From: an uncultured Prevotella sp.
GTDB lineage: Bacteria > Bacteroidota > Bacteroidia > Bacteroidales > Bacteroidaceae
Length of the DNA stretch: 24,080 bases
NCBI GenBank assembly: GCA_900548195.1
Contig: URJQ01000031.1
Location: forward strand, 1 to 24,080
Direction: 5' to 3'
Every line of letters begins with the position of its first letter. Positions within the stretch are counted from its first letter, which is position 1. The notes under the pieces are model-generated. The model worked only from the letters and a program-made list of their open reading frames with translations, searched no databases and had not been told where the DNA came from. Below, one piece after another: positions 1-9,322 of this stretch. Position numbers and translations under genes: made by a program.

Positions 1-749
1 TTATGCCGAACGATGTCACTGGTGCCAATATCATCCGTAAAGATGAGAATGGCAACTTGGTCACAACGTTCCAGAAGGGTCCTATCTTCGCCCAGATTAT
101 CTTAGCCGATGAAATCAACCGTGCTACTCCGAAGACCCAGTCTGCAAGGCTTGAGGTCAGGCAGGAACACAAAGTCACTGTCTCGGGCGTCACTTATCAG
201 ATGGCTGAGCCGTTCTTCGTTCTCGCAACCGAGAACCCGATTGAGCAGGATGGTACTTATCCGCTTCCGGAAGCTCAGATGGACCGTTTCATGCTAAAGG
301 TGGTTATTGGCTATCCTACAATAGAGGAAGAGAAGAAGATTATGAGAGAGAATCTTGCCAAGAGCTTGCCTGAGGTAAAGCCTGTAAGTACCGCACAAGA
401 AATTATCAAAGCGCGCGAAGTGGTACGTCAGGTATATATAGATGAAAAAATTGAGCAGTATATCGCAGACATTGTCTTCGCTACTCGTTATCCAGAGAAC
501 TACGGACTTAAGGAATTGAAGGATATGATTACTTTCGGTGGTTCACCACGTGCCAGCATAAACCTTGCAAAAGCAGCTCGTGCTTACGCATTTATCAAGC
601 GTCGTGGTTATGTAGTACCAGAAGATGTTCGAGCAGTAGCTCATGATGTGCTCAGACATCGTATCGGACTTTCTTATGAAGCCGAAGCAAATAATATTAC
701 AGCAGAAGAAATTGTAAGTCAGATTATCAATAAGGTGGAAGTGCCTTAA
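1..749 (+). CDS. MoxR-family AAA+ ATPase, 5' end outside window
   Basis: This is the C-terminal 248 residues of a MoxR-type AAA+ ATPase; the start and the Walker A loop lie upstream of the window. Visible motifs are the Walker B segment IILADEINRATPKTQ (about visible residues 32-46), the sensor-1 stretch FVLATENPIEQDGTYPLPEA, the arginine-bearing QMDRF, and a C-terminal lid domain with GGSPRAS. MoxR ATPases act as chaperone-like remodelling factors, usually encoded beside DUF58 and vWA-domain proteins, which is the arrangement here: the DUF58 gene begins 3 bases after this stop. Odd point: the helix after Walker B reads SARLEVRQE where the family usually has SALLEAMQE, so two arginines replace hydrophobic residues. 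The family call is secure; the substrate is not visible. Confidence 0.93.
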   Translation, partial: MPNDVTGANIIRKDENGNLVTTFQKGPIFAQIILADEINRATPKTQSARLEVRQEHKVTVSGVTYQMAEPFFVLATENPIEQDGTYPLPEAQMDRFMLKVVIGYPTIEEEKKIMRENLAKSLPEVKPVSTAQEIIKAREVVRQVYIDEKIEQYIADIVFATRYPENYGLKELKDMITFGGSPRASINLAKAARAYAFIKRRGYVVPEDVRAVAHDVLRHRIGLSYEAEANNITAEEIVSQIINKVEVP

Positions 750-752
750 TGA

Positions 753-1679
753 ATGATGATGATGAATAAAGATTCAAATAACATGGTCTCAAGAATTGAT
801 TCTCGGGAAGTCTCAACCAATGAAATACTGAAAAAGGTAAGAAAGATTGAGATAAAAACCAGGGGGTTGTCTTCCAATATCTTTGCAGGTCAGTATCATT
901 CTGCCTTCAAAGGTCGTGGAATGGCTTTCTCTGAGGTTCGTGAGTATCAATTCGGAGATGATGTACGTGATATTGATTGGAATGTCACAGCCAGGTTTCA
1001 TCGTCCTTATATCAAGGTATTTGAAGAGGAAAGAGAACTGACAGTGATGCTTCTGATTGATGTGTCTGGTTCTTTGCAATTCGGTACAAGAAATCAAACG
1101 AAGCAAGAGATGCTGACAGAGATTGCTGCAACATTGGCATTCTCAGCTATTCAAAACAATGATAAGATAGGTGTCATCTTTTTTTCGGACCGCATAGAGA
1201 AATATATTCCACCGAAAAAAGGCAGAAAGCACATTCTCTACATAATACGCGAGATGCTTGATTTCCATCCAGAATCACATAAGACAGACCTCTCTTTGGC
1301 TTTTGAATATCTCGGAAGAGTAATGAAGCGTCGCTGCACGGCATTCGTTATCAGCGATTTTTATGATCCGAAATCGTTTGAAAAGCCGTTGCAAGTATGC
1401 CGTTCTCGTCATGATTTGGTTGCGATACAGGTCTTTGATCCTTTATTGAAAAAACTTCCAGACGTAGGATTGATGCGAATAATCGATGCTGAAACCGGAA
1501 AAGAGCAGTATATTGATACGTCAAGTAAAGCGCTTCGTAATGCTCATGCCAACTATTGGCGTGAAAGGATGGCAACTCTAAAACACAGTTTTGCCAAATC
1601 AAGTGTTGACTTCGTATCTGTAGCAACTAATGAAGATTTCGTAAAAGCATTGAGGTTGATGTTTGCAATGAGGGCTTAG
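753..1679 (+). CDS. DUF58 domain protein with vWA-like fold
   Basis: A 308-residue DUF58 protein. The family signature is clear at residues 52-76 (FKGRGMAFSEVREYQFGDD, then VRDIDW). It is followed by a vWA-like fold with a MIDAS-type DVSGS at 103-107 and the strand VISDFYDP near 199-206. No signal peptide or membrane helix is visible, so it probably acts in the cytoplasm or at the inner membrane face. DUF58 proteins are regular partners of MoxR ATPases, and this one follows the moxR stop by 3 bases, so it is almost certainly co-transcribed. The start is ambiguous because four ATG codons run in tandem (753, 756, 759, 762), with another in-frame ATG at 783. The DUF58 core is intact whichever is used. 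Confidence 0.92.
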   Translation: MMMMNKDSNNMVSRIDSREVSTNEILKKVRKIEIKTRGLSSNIFAGQYHSAFKGRGMAFSEVREYQFGDDVRDIDWNVTARFHRPYIKVFEEERELTVMLLIDVSGSLQFGTRNQTKQEMLTEIAATLAFSAIQNNDKIGVIFFSDRIEKYIPPKKGRKHILYIIREMLDFHPESHKTDLSLAFEYLGRVMKRRCTAFVISDFYDPKSFEKPLQVCRSRHDLVAIQVFDPLLKKLPDVGLMRIIDAETGKEQYIDTSSKALRNAHANYWRERMATLKHSFAKSSVDFVSVATNEDFVKALRLMFAMRA

Positions 1680-1842
1680 CTGAATAGACTATTTTGTTTA
1701 ATTCAAGCTACTACGACCACTCTTGTACTCTTCAGTTAAGTATAAACGTTTGATTCATATTAAGGAACTTCTGACACAGAGATAGTATTGCAAAAAGCAA
1801 GTAGTACTCTTGTGTTTTTAGAACAAAATAATTTTACTCTTA

Positions 1843-2922
1843 ATGAGGCGAATATCCATTATAATAACGATTCTTATGTCTGTGGCAGTCCCTACTTTTG
1901 CCCAAAAAGTCACAGTGGAGGCGATGATAGATTCTATCGCAATCCTCGTTGGACAACAGACAGGATATCATGTAGGGGTAACAGTAAAGGAAGGAAAAAA
2001 GGTTCAATTCCCAGTATTTAGTCCGTCCCAACAGATTACCCCTGGTGTGGAAGTTGTGGAAACGCTGCCATCTGACACTCAGAAACTGGACGATGGATTT
2101 CTTAAAATTTCGGCACACTATATTCTTACATCCTTTGATGATACGCTGTATTATATCCCTCCTTTTAAGGTTAAAGTTGATAATCAACAGTATGAATCAA
2201 AGAGTCTGGCACTTAAAGTGTTGACTATGGACGTTGATACACTGCATCCTAATCAGTTCTTTCCGCAAAAAGATATTCAGAACAATCCATTCCTTTGGTC
2301 TGAATGGTCAACTCTGATATGGCTGAGCCTTGGTGTTCTTCTATTGTATATCCTCTGCCTGATGATGTTCTTCCGTCTCAAGAGTAAAAAGCCTATCATC
2401 TTCCGTGTAAAGATAGTCAAGCTTATCCCGCCTCATCAGAAAGCGTTGACATCTATAGAGCAAATCAAGAGGGAAGGAAATACGCAGACCCCAGAGGATG
2501 CAAAAAGGTATTATACCCATCTTACCGATGCTTTGCGTAGATATATGAATGAGCGATTTGGCTTCAATGCCATGGAGATGACAAGTAGTGAGATTATAGA
2601 ACGTCTGAAAAAGGAGAAAGATCAGCAGAAGATAGAAGAGTTGACTATGCTCTTTGAGACTGCCGACCTCGTGAAATTTGCGAAATTCTCTGTTGGAGTC
2701 AGTGAGAATGACAACAATCTTATCTCTGCAATAAACTTCATCAACGAGACAAAACAGGAGAATCTTCCTACAGAGGAACGCATCCAACCAACCGTAACTG
2801 AACAAGACAAGCAGACCATCCGTACACGAATGTGGCTCAAATGTGGCTTAGCTGTGTTTGGTACTGTCGCCACTGCATTATTTGCTTACGTTGTATGGCA
2901 ACTCATTCTGTTAATTAGTTAG
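1843..2922 (+). CDS. Bat-operon membrane protein with signal peptide, function unknown
   Basis: A 359-residue exported or membrane protein. Residues 1-21 look like a signal peptide (MRRISIIITILMSVAVPTFAQ). The following roughly 130 residues read as a beta-rich periplasmic domain (for example DDTLYYIPPFKVKV). A membrane helix follows near 156-176, then a charged, helical cytoplasmic-looking stretch with DALRRYMNERFGFNAMEMT, and a final helix near 338-358. The arrangement of beta domain, helix and cytoplasmic helical domain resembles the BatD layout seen further down the operon. A protein of this kind commonly sits between the DUF58 gene and batA in Bacteroidetes (from memory of the family). 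It is separated from DUF58 by 163 bases and from batA by 152 bases, so it may be a semi-independent unit. No enzymatic motif is visible. Confidence 0.8.
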   Translation: MRRISIIITILMSVAVPTFAQKVTVEAMIDSIAILVGQQTGYHVGVTVKEGKKVQFPVFSPSQQITPGVEVVETLPSDTQKLDDGFLKISAHYILTSFDDTLYYIPPFKVKVDNQQYESKSLALKVLTMDVDTLHPNQFFPQKDIQNNPFLWSEWSTLIWLSLGVLLLYILCLMMFFRLKSKKPIIFRVKIVKLIPPHQKALTSIEQIKREGNTQTPEDAKRYYTHLTDALRRYMNERFGFNAMEMTSSEIIERLKKEKDQQKIEELTMLFETADLVKFAKFSVGVSENDNNLISAINFINETKQENLPTEERIQPTVTEQDKQTIRTRMWLKCGLAVFGTVATALFAYVVWQLILLIS

Positions 2923-2938
2923 TTACAGTATATATTTG
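2907..2938 (+). promoter_or_regulatory. Possible Bacteroidetes promoter upstream of batA
   Basis: TATATTTG at 2931-2938 matches the Bacteroidetes -7 consensus TAnnTTTG. TCTG at 2907-2910 is a one-mismatch match to the -33 TTTG, with a 20-base spacer. It overlaps the stop of the preceding gene and would give a leader of about 130 bases before batA. The AT-rich setting makes chance matches easy. Confidence 0.35.
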
Positions 2939-3074
2939 TTAAATGTCGATTACGAGTTGGCGTTATAGTGAATGTCGATTTGGATATCCATAGTTTAGTA
3001 TTTCAAAACACAGATATTTCTATTTCGTCTCTTGTATCTTCAATACTAAATTTCAATAAACTGACAGAAGAAAA

Positions 3075-4085
3075 ATGGAATTTGCATCACCATTATACTT
3101 TCTCTTATTGCTACTGCTGATACCTTATATTATATGGTATTTCTTCTATCGTAACAATGGCAAGACAAAATCAGAGGTCAGTGTCCGTTTTAGTGATACT
3201 ACGCCTTACAGGTTTGCACCTGCGAGTTGGCGAGTACGTCTTATCGGACTACCTATGCTTTTGAGATGTTTGGCTTTTATAATGATTGTAATAGCCATGG
3301 CTCGCCCTCAGACACATAATGCCTGGGACGAACGCACCGTAGAAGGAATTGATATCATGCTTGCTATGGACGTATCTACAAGTATGCTTGCAGAGGATCT
3401 GAAGCCAAATCGAATAGAAGCAGCTAAGGCAAAGGCGAGCGAGTTTATAGCAGACCGTCCTAATGATAACATAGGATTGACCATTTTTGCAGGTGAGGCA
3501 TTCACCCAATGTCCTATGACTGCAGATCATACTACACTGCTTAACTTGCTTCTTGCCACAAAGACAGACATTGCAGCTCGTGGTCTTATATCTGACGGTA
3601 CAGCAATAGGTATGGGTCTTGCCAATGCAGTTTCACGCCTAAAGAAATCAAAGGCAAAGAGTAAAGTAGTCATACTTCTCACTGATGGTTCAAATAATAT
3701 GGGTGATATTTCCCCAATGACAGCGGCTCAGATTGCTAAAAGTCTTGGAATTCGTGTTTATACCATTGGTATAGGCACCACATCCGTAGCGCCATATCCT
3801 ATGCCTGTAGCAGGAGGAGTGCAGTATGTAAACATCCCTGTCGAGATAGATACCAAGACGCTGAAGGATATTGCTATGATAAGTGATGGTAATTTCTATC
3901 GTGCTACGAATACAAAACAGTTGAAACAGATTTACGAAGATATTGACAAACTGGAGAAATCACGTCTTAATGTGAAGAAATTCTCTAAGAGATATGAGGC
4001 TTTCCAGCCATTTGCCATAATAGCTCTTCTTCTCTTTGTTTCTGAAATATTGTTGCGACTCACCATATTCAAGAAGGTGGCATAG
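3075..4085 (+). CDS. batA: BatA, vWA-domain membrane protein of the aerotolerance operon
   Basis: A 336-residue BatA. An N-terminal membrane anchor (about 3-25) and a second helix (about 58-76, ending in the family's typical ARPQ) precede a vWA domain. The MIDAS motif DVSTS is at 99-103, a conserved threonine lies in SDGTAIG near 176, and the third MIDAS loop is LLTDGSNN near 201-208. A C-terminal helix follows near 312-332. In the family, the vWA domain faces the periplasm or cytoplasm between membrane helices and probably mediates metal-dependent protein contacts. Length is normal for BatA (about 330 residues). It is the first of two adjacent vWA genes, with 24 bases to batBC. AGAAGAAA just upstream of the ATG is a plausible ribosome-binding region. 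Confidence 0.93.
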   Translation: MEFASPLYFLLLLLLIPYIIWYFFYRNNGKTKSEVSVRFSDTTPYRFAPASWRVRLIGLPMLLRCLAFIMIVIAMARPQTHNAWDERTVEGIDIMLAMDVSTSMLAEDLKPNRIEAAKAKASEFIADRPNDNIGLTIFAGEAFTQCPMTADHTTLLNLLLATKTDIAARGLISDGTAIGMGLANAVSRLKKSKAKSKVVILLTDGSNNMGDISPMTAAQIAKSLGIRVYTIGIGTTSVAPYPMPVAGGVQYVNIPVEIDTKTLKDIAMISDGNFYRATNTKQLKQIYEDIDKLEKSRLNVKKFSKRYEAFQPFAIIALLLFVSEILLRLTIFKKVA

Positions 4086-4109
4086 TTGTTTTGATTAGAA
4101 AATACGACA

Positions 4110-5795
4110 ATGATACATTTTGAATCCCCTATATATCTATATCTTCTCTGTCTGATACCTGTATTCTGTGTAATCATGTATCTGACAGAGATTCTGCGTA
4201 AGAAGAAACTAAAGAAATTCGGTGATGCCGAATTGCTCAAGCAATTGATGCCTGATGCCTCCAATTTCAGGAGATGGATAAAGTTTGGTTTGCTGCAATT
4301 GGCTTTGGCAATGCTGATTATTATTGTAGCTCGTCCACAGATGGGTACTAAGGTTTCTAACGAAAAACGCAATGGCATAGAGTGCATTATAGCTCTTGAT
4401 ATTTCCAATTCCATGCTCGCTGAAGATGTCCAGCCTTCTCGTTTGGATAAGAGTAAGATGCTTATTGAAGGCTTGCTTGACAAATTCTCCAACGATAAGA
4501 TTGGCTTGGTGGTATTTGCGGGCGAAGCTTATGTCCAGTTACCTATTACTGCTGACTATGTCTCAGCAAAGATGTTCCTGCAGAATATCGACCCTTCACT
4601 TATCCAGACTCAGGGAACAGATATAGCTCGTGCTATAAATCTGAGTATGAATAGTTTTACCCAGCAGGACAAAATAGGTAAGGCTATCATTGTAATTACA
4701 GATGGAGAAGACCATGAAGGCGGTGCTCTCGAAGCAGCAAAAGCTGCCAATGCTAAGGGTATGAATGTGTTTATCCTTGGAGTTGGCAATCCGGAAGGAG
4801 CTCCAATTCCTGATGGAAAAGGTGGTTTTATGACAGATAATACGGGCAATACCGTAATGTCAAGTCTTAATGAACAGATGTGTAAAGACGTAGCAGCTGC
4901 GGGAAAAGGCACATATATCCATGTGGACAATACGTCATCAGCACAAGATAAGCTTAATGACGAACTCGCAAAACTCCAGCAAGGTGAGATGAAGAGTACT
5001 ATTTACTCTGAATATAGTGAACAATTCCAGGCTTTTGGTATCTTCTTCATACTTTTGCTTATTCTTGAAGTCTGTATCAATGAGACAGTAAATCCATATC
5101 TCAGACGCATCCATATCTTCAAGCGTAGATCACTTATGGTTGTAGTTCTGCTGGCAATGGGTTCTATTGGAGCGTTTGCCCAAAATGATCGTACGTATAT
5201 CCGACAGGGAAACAGACACTTTCGTATGGGTAATGCAGAAAAGGCGGAGGTGGAATATCGTAAAGCCATTGTTAAGAAAAACAATAATGCGCAAGCCAAT
5301 TACAATCTTGGATGCGCATTGATGCAGCAACAGAAAGACTCTCTTGCCATGGTGCAGTTTGAGAAGGCGTCAAAAATGGAGACTTCAAAGTATCGTCGTT
5401 CCATGTCTTATCATAATATGGGAGTCATTGCTCAACGTCATCAGCAATATGGTCCTGCCATAAAGTGCTATCAGGAGGCTCTCAGACTCAATCCGAATGA
5501 TAATGAGACGCGTTATAATATGATTCTTTGCAAGAAACTGATTAAGAACCAGAATCAACCTCAGCAGAATCAGAACAAGAATCAGAACGATAAAAATAAG
5601 AAAAATAAAGAACAAAACAAGAAAGATCAAGAACAACAGAAGCAAGATAATAATCAGCAGAAACAGGAAAAAATCAGCAAAGACAATGCTGAAAGAATGC
5701 TCGATGCTGCTGACCAGCAAGAAAAAGCAACAAGAAAAAAGATGGAGAAGGCAATGTCTCAACCACAACGTCGCAATCTCCAGAAGAATTGGTAA
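4110..5795 (+). CDS. batB-batC: BatB-BatC fusion: vWA domain plus TPR domain
   Basis: A 561-residue chain covering two Bat proteins. Residues 1-342 are a complete BatB: membrane helices near 5-25 and 57-74, the MIDAS DISNS at 97-101, VITDGEDH near 195-202, and a helix near 308-325. There is no stop where BatB normally ends (around IHIFKRR, 334-340). The frame continues into MVVVLLAMGSIGAFAQ (343-358), which is a signal peptide for BatC, and then TPR repeats (about 362-470: NAEKAEVEYRKAI, YGPAIKCYQEALRLNPND). A strongly Gln/Asn/Lys-rich segment spans about 480-525, with a short charged tail after it. Residue 343 is an in-frame ATG at 5136, so separate BatC production by internal initiation is possible. 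The fusion itself is visible directly; its consequence is inference. Confidence 0.92.
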   Translation: MIHFESPIYLYLLCLIPVFCVIMYLTEILRKKKLKKFGDAELLKQLMPDASNFRRWIKFGLLQLALAMLIIIVARPQMGTKVSNEKRNGIECIIALDISNSMLAEDVQPSRLDKSKMLIEGLLDKFSNDKIGLVVFAGEAYVQLPITADYVSAKMFLQNIDPSLIQTQGTDIARAINLSMNSFTQQDKIGKAIIVITDGEDHEGGALEAAKAANAKGMNVFILGVGNPEGAPIPDGKGGFMTDNTGNTVMSSLNEQMCKDVAAAGKGTYIHVDNTSSAQDKLNDELAKLQQGEMKSTIYSEYSEQFQAFGIFFILLLILEVCINETVNPYLRRIHIFKRRSLMVVVLLAMGSIGAFAQNDRTYIRQGNRHFRMGNAEKAEVEYRKAIVKKNNNAQANYNLGCALMQQQKDSLAMVQFEKASKMETSKYRRSMSYHNMGVIAQRHQQYGPAIKCYQEALRLNPNDNETRYNMILCKKLIKNQNQPQQNQNKNQNDKNKKNKEQNKKDQEQQKQDNNQQKQEKISKDNAERMLDAADQQEKATRKKMEKAMSQPQRRNLQKNW

Positions 5796-5846
5796 TACAA
5801 TCCATGATGTCATCTTATCGCATCATCATGATCTTATAGAAAAAGA

Positions 5847-8489
5847 ATGAAAAGACTTTTTACGATATTATCTCTATTCCTATGTGCTGTTATTCACGTA
5901 ATGGCACAGATGTCTGTTAGTGCTCCAAGGCATGTAGCTGTAGGAGAGCAATTCAGATTGCAATATTCCATTGCAACGACTGATGTCAAAGGCTTCAGAG
6001 CAGGAAATATCCCTGACGCATTTGAGGTCCTTATGGGTCCAAGTACCAGTACGCAGCAGTCATTCCAGATCATAAACGGAAAATCGACGTCCTCTTCATC
6101 CGTCACATATACTTATATTTTGCTCGCTACTAAAAATGGAACATTCACCATTCCTGGTGCAAGAGCAAGAGTTATGGGCAAGGATGTTACGTCTCATCCC
6201 GTCAAGATAACTGTATCTGGTAAGGCACAGCAGTCCTCTGGTGGTCAATCATATCAGCAAAACCGACCTCAGGGAGTACGTCCTTCAGGTTCTCATATTT
6301 CAGGCAACGATCTGTTTATCAAGGTGAGTGCCAATAAGAAGAGGGTACATGAGCAAGAACCGATATTGCTTACCTACAAGGTATATGCCCAAGTGGAACT
6401 AACCCAACTTGAGGGAAAAATGCCAGATCTGAATGGTTTCCACACCCAGGAGGTACCATTGCCACAGCAGAAATCATTCCATATAGAGCATGTAAACGGA
6501 CGCCCATACCGTTGCGTGACATGGAGTCAGTATGTCATGTTCCCACAAATGACGGGTAAGATGGAGATTCCAAGTATTACATTCAAGGGAATTGTAGTAC
6601 AAGAGAATACCAATGTCGATCCTTTTGAAGCCTTTTTCAATGGAGGTTCAGGCTACGTAGAGGTAAAGAAGAACATCATCGCGCCCGGAATGACCATACA
6701 AGTGGACCCCCTTCCACAGAAACCAGAAGGCTTTTCTGGCGGTGTTGGTCAGTTTAGTATATCTGCTTCCGTTGACAAGAATACAGTCAATGCAGGTAAT
6801 CCTGTGAAGGTTCGTGTGGTGATTGGAGGAAATGGTAACCTCAAACTCATCAATCAGCCAGAACTGTCACTTCCAAAAGACTTTGATAAGTATGATCCAA
6901 AGGTTACGGATAAGACTAAACTCACGTCTGAAGGAGTGACAGGAAATATGTTATATGATTTCCTTATAGTTCCAAGAAACCAGGGAAAGTACGAGATTCC
7001 GCCTATCGAGTTTACTTATTTTGATACACGAACCAGCACGTATAAGACCATTAAAACCAATGCGATACCTCTTACTGTAGAGAAGGGTAATGGTAAATCC
7101 GCAGAAGTAGCTGACTTCTCCCAAAGTGAAGACCAGGATATTCATAATATTTTCCGTTCACTCGACAACGAAGAAAACAATGACATCTTCGTATTTGGAG
7201 ATACTTCATACATAGTCTTTAATGCTGTAGTAGTCATTATATTCATCGTTCTTCTTGTAATCTTCCGAAAGAAGGCGATGGAGATGGCAGACATTACAAG
7301 CATGAAGGGTAAGCGTGCAAACAAGGTTGCCGGCAAACGTCTCAAGAAAGCTGCCAAACTGATGGAAGCAAACAAGTCCAGCGAGTTCTTTGATGAAGTG
7401 CTCAGAGCTCTTTGGGGTTATGTGTCTGATAAGCTATCCATTCCTTCCAGTGAACTGTCTCGTGAGAATATCGCTGAGAAACTCGAACAGAAGCAGACCG
7501 ATCAGAAAGATATTGACTCATTCCTTGAGGCTCTTGACGAGTGCGAATTTGAGAGATATGCTCCAGGAGATGCGTCAGGCAATATGAGAAAGACTTACGA
7601 CAAGGCTGTCTCAGCCATCACAAATATCGAAGAAGGAATGAAACAAAGGAAAAAGCATCACAATAATAATAAGGAGAATGCCGGTAAAACCGTAATTGTG
7701 CTTTTGGCTATCTTATTCAGTTTGTTCAATGTTGTAGAATCCAAAGCAGCGGATAAAGTTACTGATTCTTCTTCCTCTTCATATAAGGTGAATAAGGCAA
7801 AGGCAGACGAAGCTTATCTGAAAGGCGATTATCAGAAAGCCATCGGCATATACGAGGAATTGCTCAAGAATGACAGGAATGCGGAATTATACTATAATCT
7901 CGGCAATTCCTATTATCGAACAGACAATATCACCAAGGCAGTGCTTGCTTTTGAGCGTGCGCGTCTGCTCAATCCTGGTAATAAAGACATAAAGCACAAT
8001 CTTGAGATAGCAAGTTCGAAGACGATAGATAATATCCAACCAGAGGAAAAGATGTTCTTCGTGGCATGGTATCATGATTTCGTCAATATCCTTACGTCCG
8101 ACACATGGGCATGCACAGCCTTAGTTTCGTTGGTCGTATCCCTCATTCTCTTGCTTGTCTATCTGTTTGCCGGACCGATGATTGTTAGGCGAATAGCATT
8201 CTATGTAAGTACGGTGTTGATTATACTGTTCTTCCTTGGCAATCTCTTTGCATGGCAACTTAAGTCTTTTGCTCTCGAATCCAATGGAGCAATAGTTACC
8301 GTTGCCACACTCAGTGTAAAGAGTTCACCAACCAGTCAGAGTGCAGAGACATTCGCAATACACGAAGGCACCAGAGTAGAAATCATAGATTCTTCTCTCA
8401 AGGGATGGCTACAGATTCACCTTGCAGATGGACGTGAGGGCTGGATTGCAGACAATACAGTAGAGAAATTTATCAAAAAGACAAAATAA
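5847..8489 (+). CDS. batD-batE: BatD-BatE fusion: BatD beta domains plus TPR/SH3 BatE
   Basis: An 880-residue chain. Residues 1-20 are a signal peptide (ending VMA-Q). The next 420 or so are beta-rich BatD domains (SVSAPRHVAVGEQFRL at the start). A membrane helix lies near 455-475 (VFNAVVVIIFIVLLVIF), followed by a cytoplasmic helical region with LWGYVSDKLSIPSSELS. Around 598-636 the frame passes without a stop into what looks like the start of BatE, with a Met at 598 and a hydrophobic signal-like stretch TVIVLLAILFSLFNVVESKA. BatE features follow: TPR repeats (about 650-716, YYNLGNSYYRTDNITKAVLAF), two membrane helices (about 754-776 and 783-803), and a C-terminal SH3-like domain (about 810-876, ending GWLQIHLADGREGWIADN). 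BatD and BatE are normally separate. It overlaps the next gene by one base. Confidence 0.9.
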   Translation: MKRLFTILSLFLCAVIHVMAQMSVSAPRHVAVGEQFRLQYSIATTDVKGFRAGNIPDAFEVLMGPSTSTQQSFQIINGKSTSSSSVTYTYILLATKNGTFTIPGARARVMGKDVTSHPVKITVSGKAQQSSGGQSYQQNRPQGVRPSGSHISGNDLFIKVSANKKRVHEQEPILLTYKVYAQVELTQLEGKMPDLNGFHTQEVPLPQQKSFHIEHVNGRPYRCVTWSQYVMFPQMTGKMEIPSITFKGIVVQENTNVDPFEAFFNGGSGYVEVKKNIIAPGMTIQVDPLPQKPEGFSGGVGQFSISASVDKNTVNAGNPVKVRVVIGGNGNLKLINQPELSLPKDFDKYDPKVTDKTKLTSEGVTGNMLYDFLIVPRNQGKYEIPPIEFTYFDTRTSTYKTIKTNAIPLTVEKGNGKSAEVADFSQSEDQDIHNIFRSLDNEENNDIFVFGDTSYIVFNAVVVIIFIVLLVIFRKKAMEMADITSMKGKRANKVAGKRLKKAAKLMEANKSSEFFDEVLRALWGYVSDKLSIPSSELSRENIAEKLEQKQTDQKDIDSFLEALDECEFERYAPGDASGNMRKTYDKAVSAITNIEEGMKQRKKHHNNNKENAGKTVIVLLAILFSLFNVVESKAADKVTDSSSSSYKVNKAKADEAYLKGDYQKAIGIYEELLKNDRNAELYYNLGNSYYRTDNITKAVLAFERARLLNPGNKDIKHNLEIASSKTIDNIQPEEKMFFVAWYHDFVNILTSDTWACTALVSLVVSLILLLVYLFAGPMIVRRIAFYVSTVLIILFFLGNLFAWQLKSFALESNGAIVTVATLSVKSSPTSQSAETFAIHEGTRVEIIDSSLKGWLQIHLADGREGWIADNTVEKFIKKTK

Positions 8490-9157
8490 TGGGCGTTGAT
8501 ATGTATTTCCTGTCGTTACTCAATGGCAGTAATTCGGTATTTATGGATGCCTTGATGGTCACATTGACAGATGGGCTGACATGGATTGCGCTATACATTG
8601 CGCTTGCTATTCTTGTTATAAAGAACAATAAGACAGTAGCTCAGATACTGCTTATCTTTGCCTGTGTGTTTGCTTGTGTACTGTTTTCTGGCATCTTTAA
8701 TGATCTCATTGTCAAGCCATATTTTGAGCGTCCACGTCCAATAAATGACTTTGAGGTACAGGAAATGGTAAATATGTCATCAGGCTATCTGGCTTCCGGT
8801 TACAGTTTCTTCTCATCACATAGTGCAAACACATTTGCAATAGCCGTGTTTTTCTCATTGCTGACGAGAAGTAGAATGATTTCAATCTCGTTGATTTCAT
8901 GGGCAGTTGTCAATGCTTACACCCGTCTTTACCTTGGAGTCCATTGGTTTTCTGATGTTGCAATAGGCATGCTGTGGGGTATTTTGATAGGCATAGTCTC
9001 CTATATCGTCTATAACAGGCTTTATTACAGGATTTCGCCTCATGCCAAGTACATTTCCTCGCATTACACCTCCACAGGTTATTGTCACACAGACATCGAC
9101 ATGGTGATTAGCGTATTGGTGTTCACATTGCTGTACGCAGTTATTATCTCTTTATAG
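8489..9157 (+). CDS. PAP2-family membrane phosphatase
   Basis: A 222-residue integral membrane phosphatase of the PAP2 (type 2 phosphatidic acid phosphatase) superfamily. All three catalytic blocks are present: K76-x6-R83-P84 in KPYFERPRP, a variant second block YSFFSSHS with H111 (the usual PSGH appears as SSH), and R146-x5-H152-x3-D156 in RLYLGVHWFSD. Several membrane helices surround them. Family members dephosphorylate lipid phosphates such as phosphatidylglycerol phosphate or undecaprenyl diphosphate; which one cannot be read here. The ATG overlaps the batDE stop (TAATG), indicating translational coupling and membership of the Bat transcript. A second in-frame ATG lies at residue 5. The gene ends the operon and is followed by a 749-base gap. 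Confidence 0.88.
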   Translation: MGVDMYFLSLLNGSNSVFMDALMVTLTDGLTWIALYIALAILVIKNNKTVAQILLIFACVFACVLFSGIFNDLIVKPYFERPRPINDFEVQEMVNMSSGYLASGYSFFSSHSANTFAIAVFFSLLTRSRMISISLISWAVVNAYTRLYLGVHWFSDVAIGMLWGILIGIVSYIVYNRLYYRISPHAKYISSHYTSTGYCHTDIDMVISVLVFTLLYAVIISL

Positions 9158-9322
9158 TGTGAGAAATAAAATTGCCTTTCTTCCATTTCTGGATATGTGC
9201 ATTTAATGTCCTCAGAAGTAGAAATAAGAATGATATGACATGATGTTTTCTGCACAAAAAAGTGATTGTTCCTGATAGGGAAAAACAGAACAAAAAGCAG
9301 AACTCAAAGCATCTGTTTTGCA

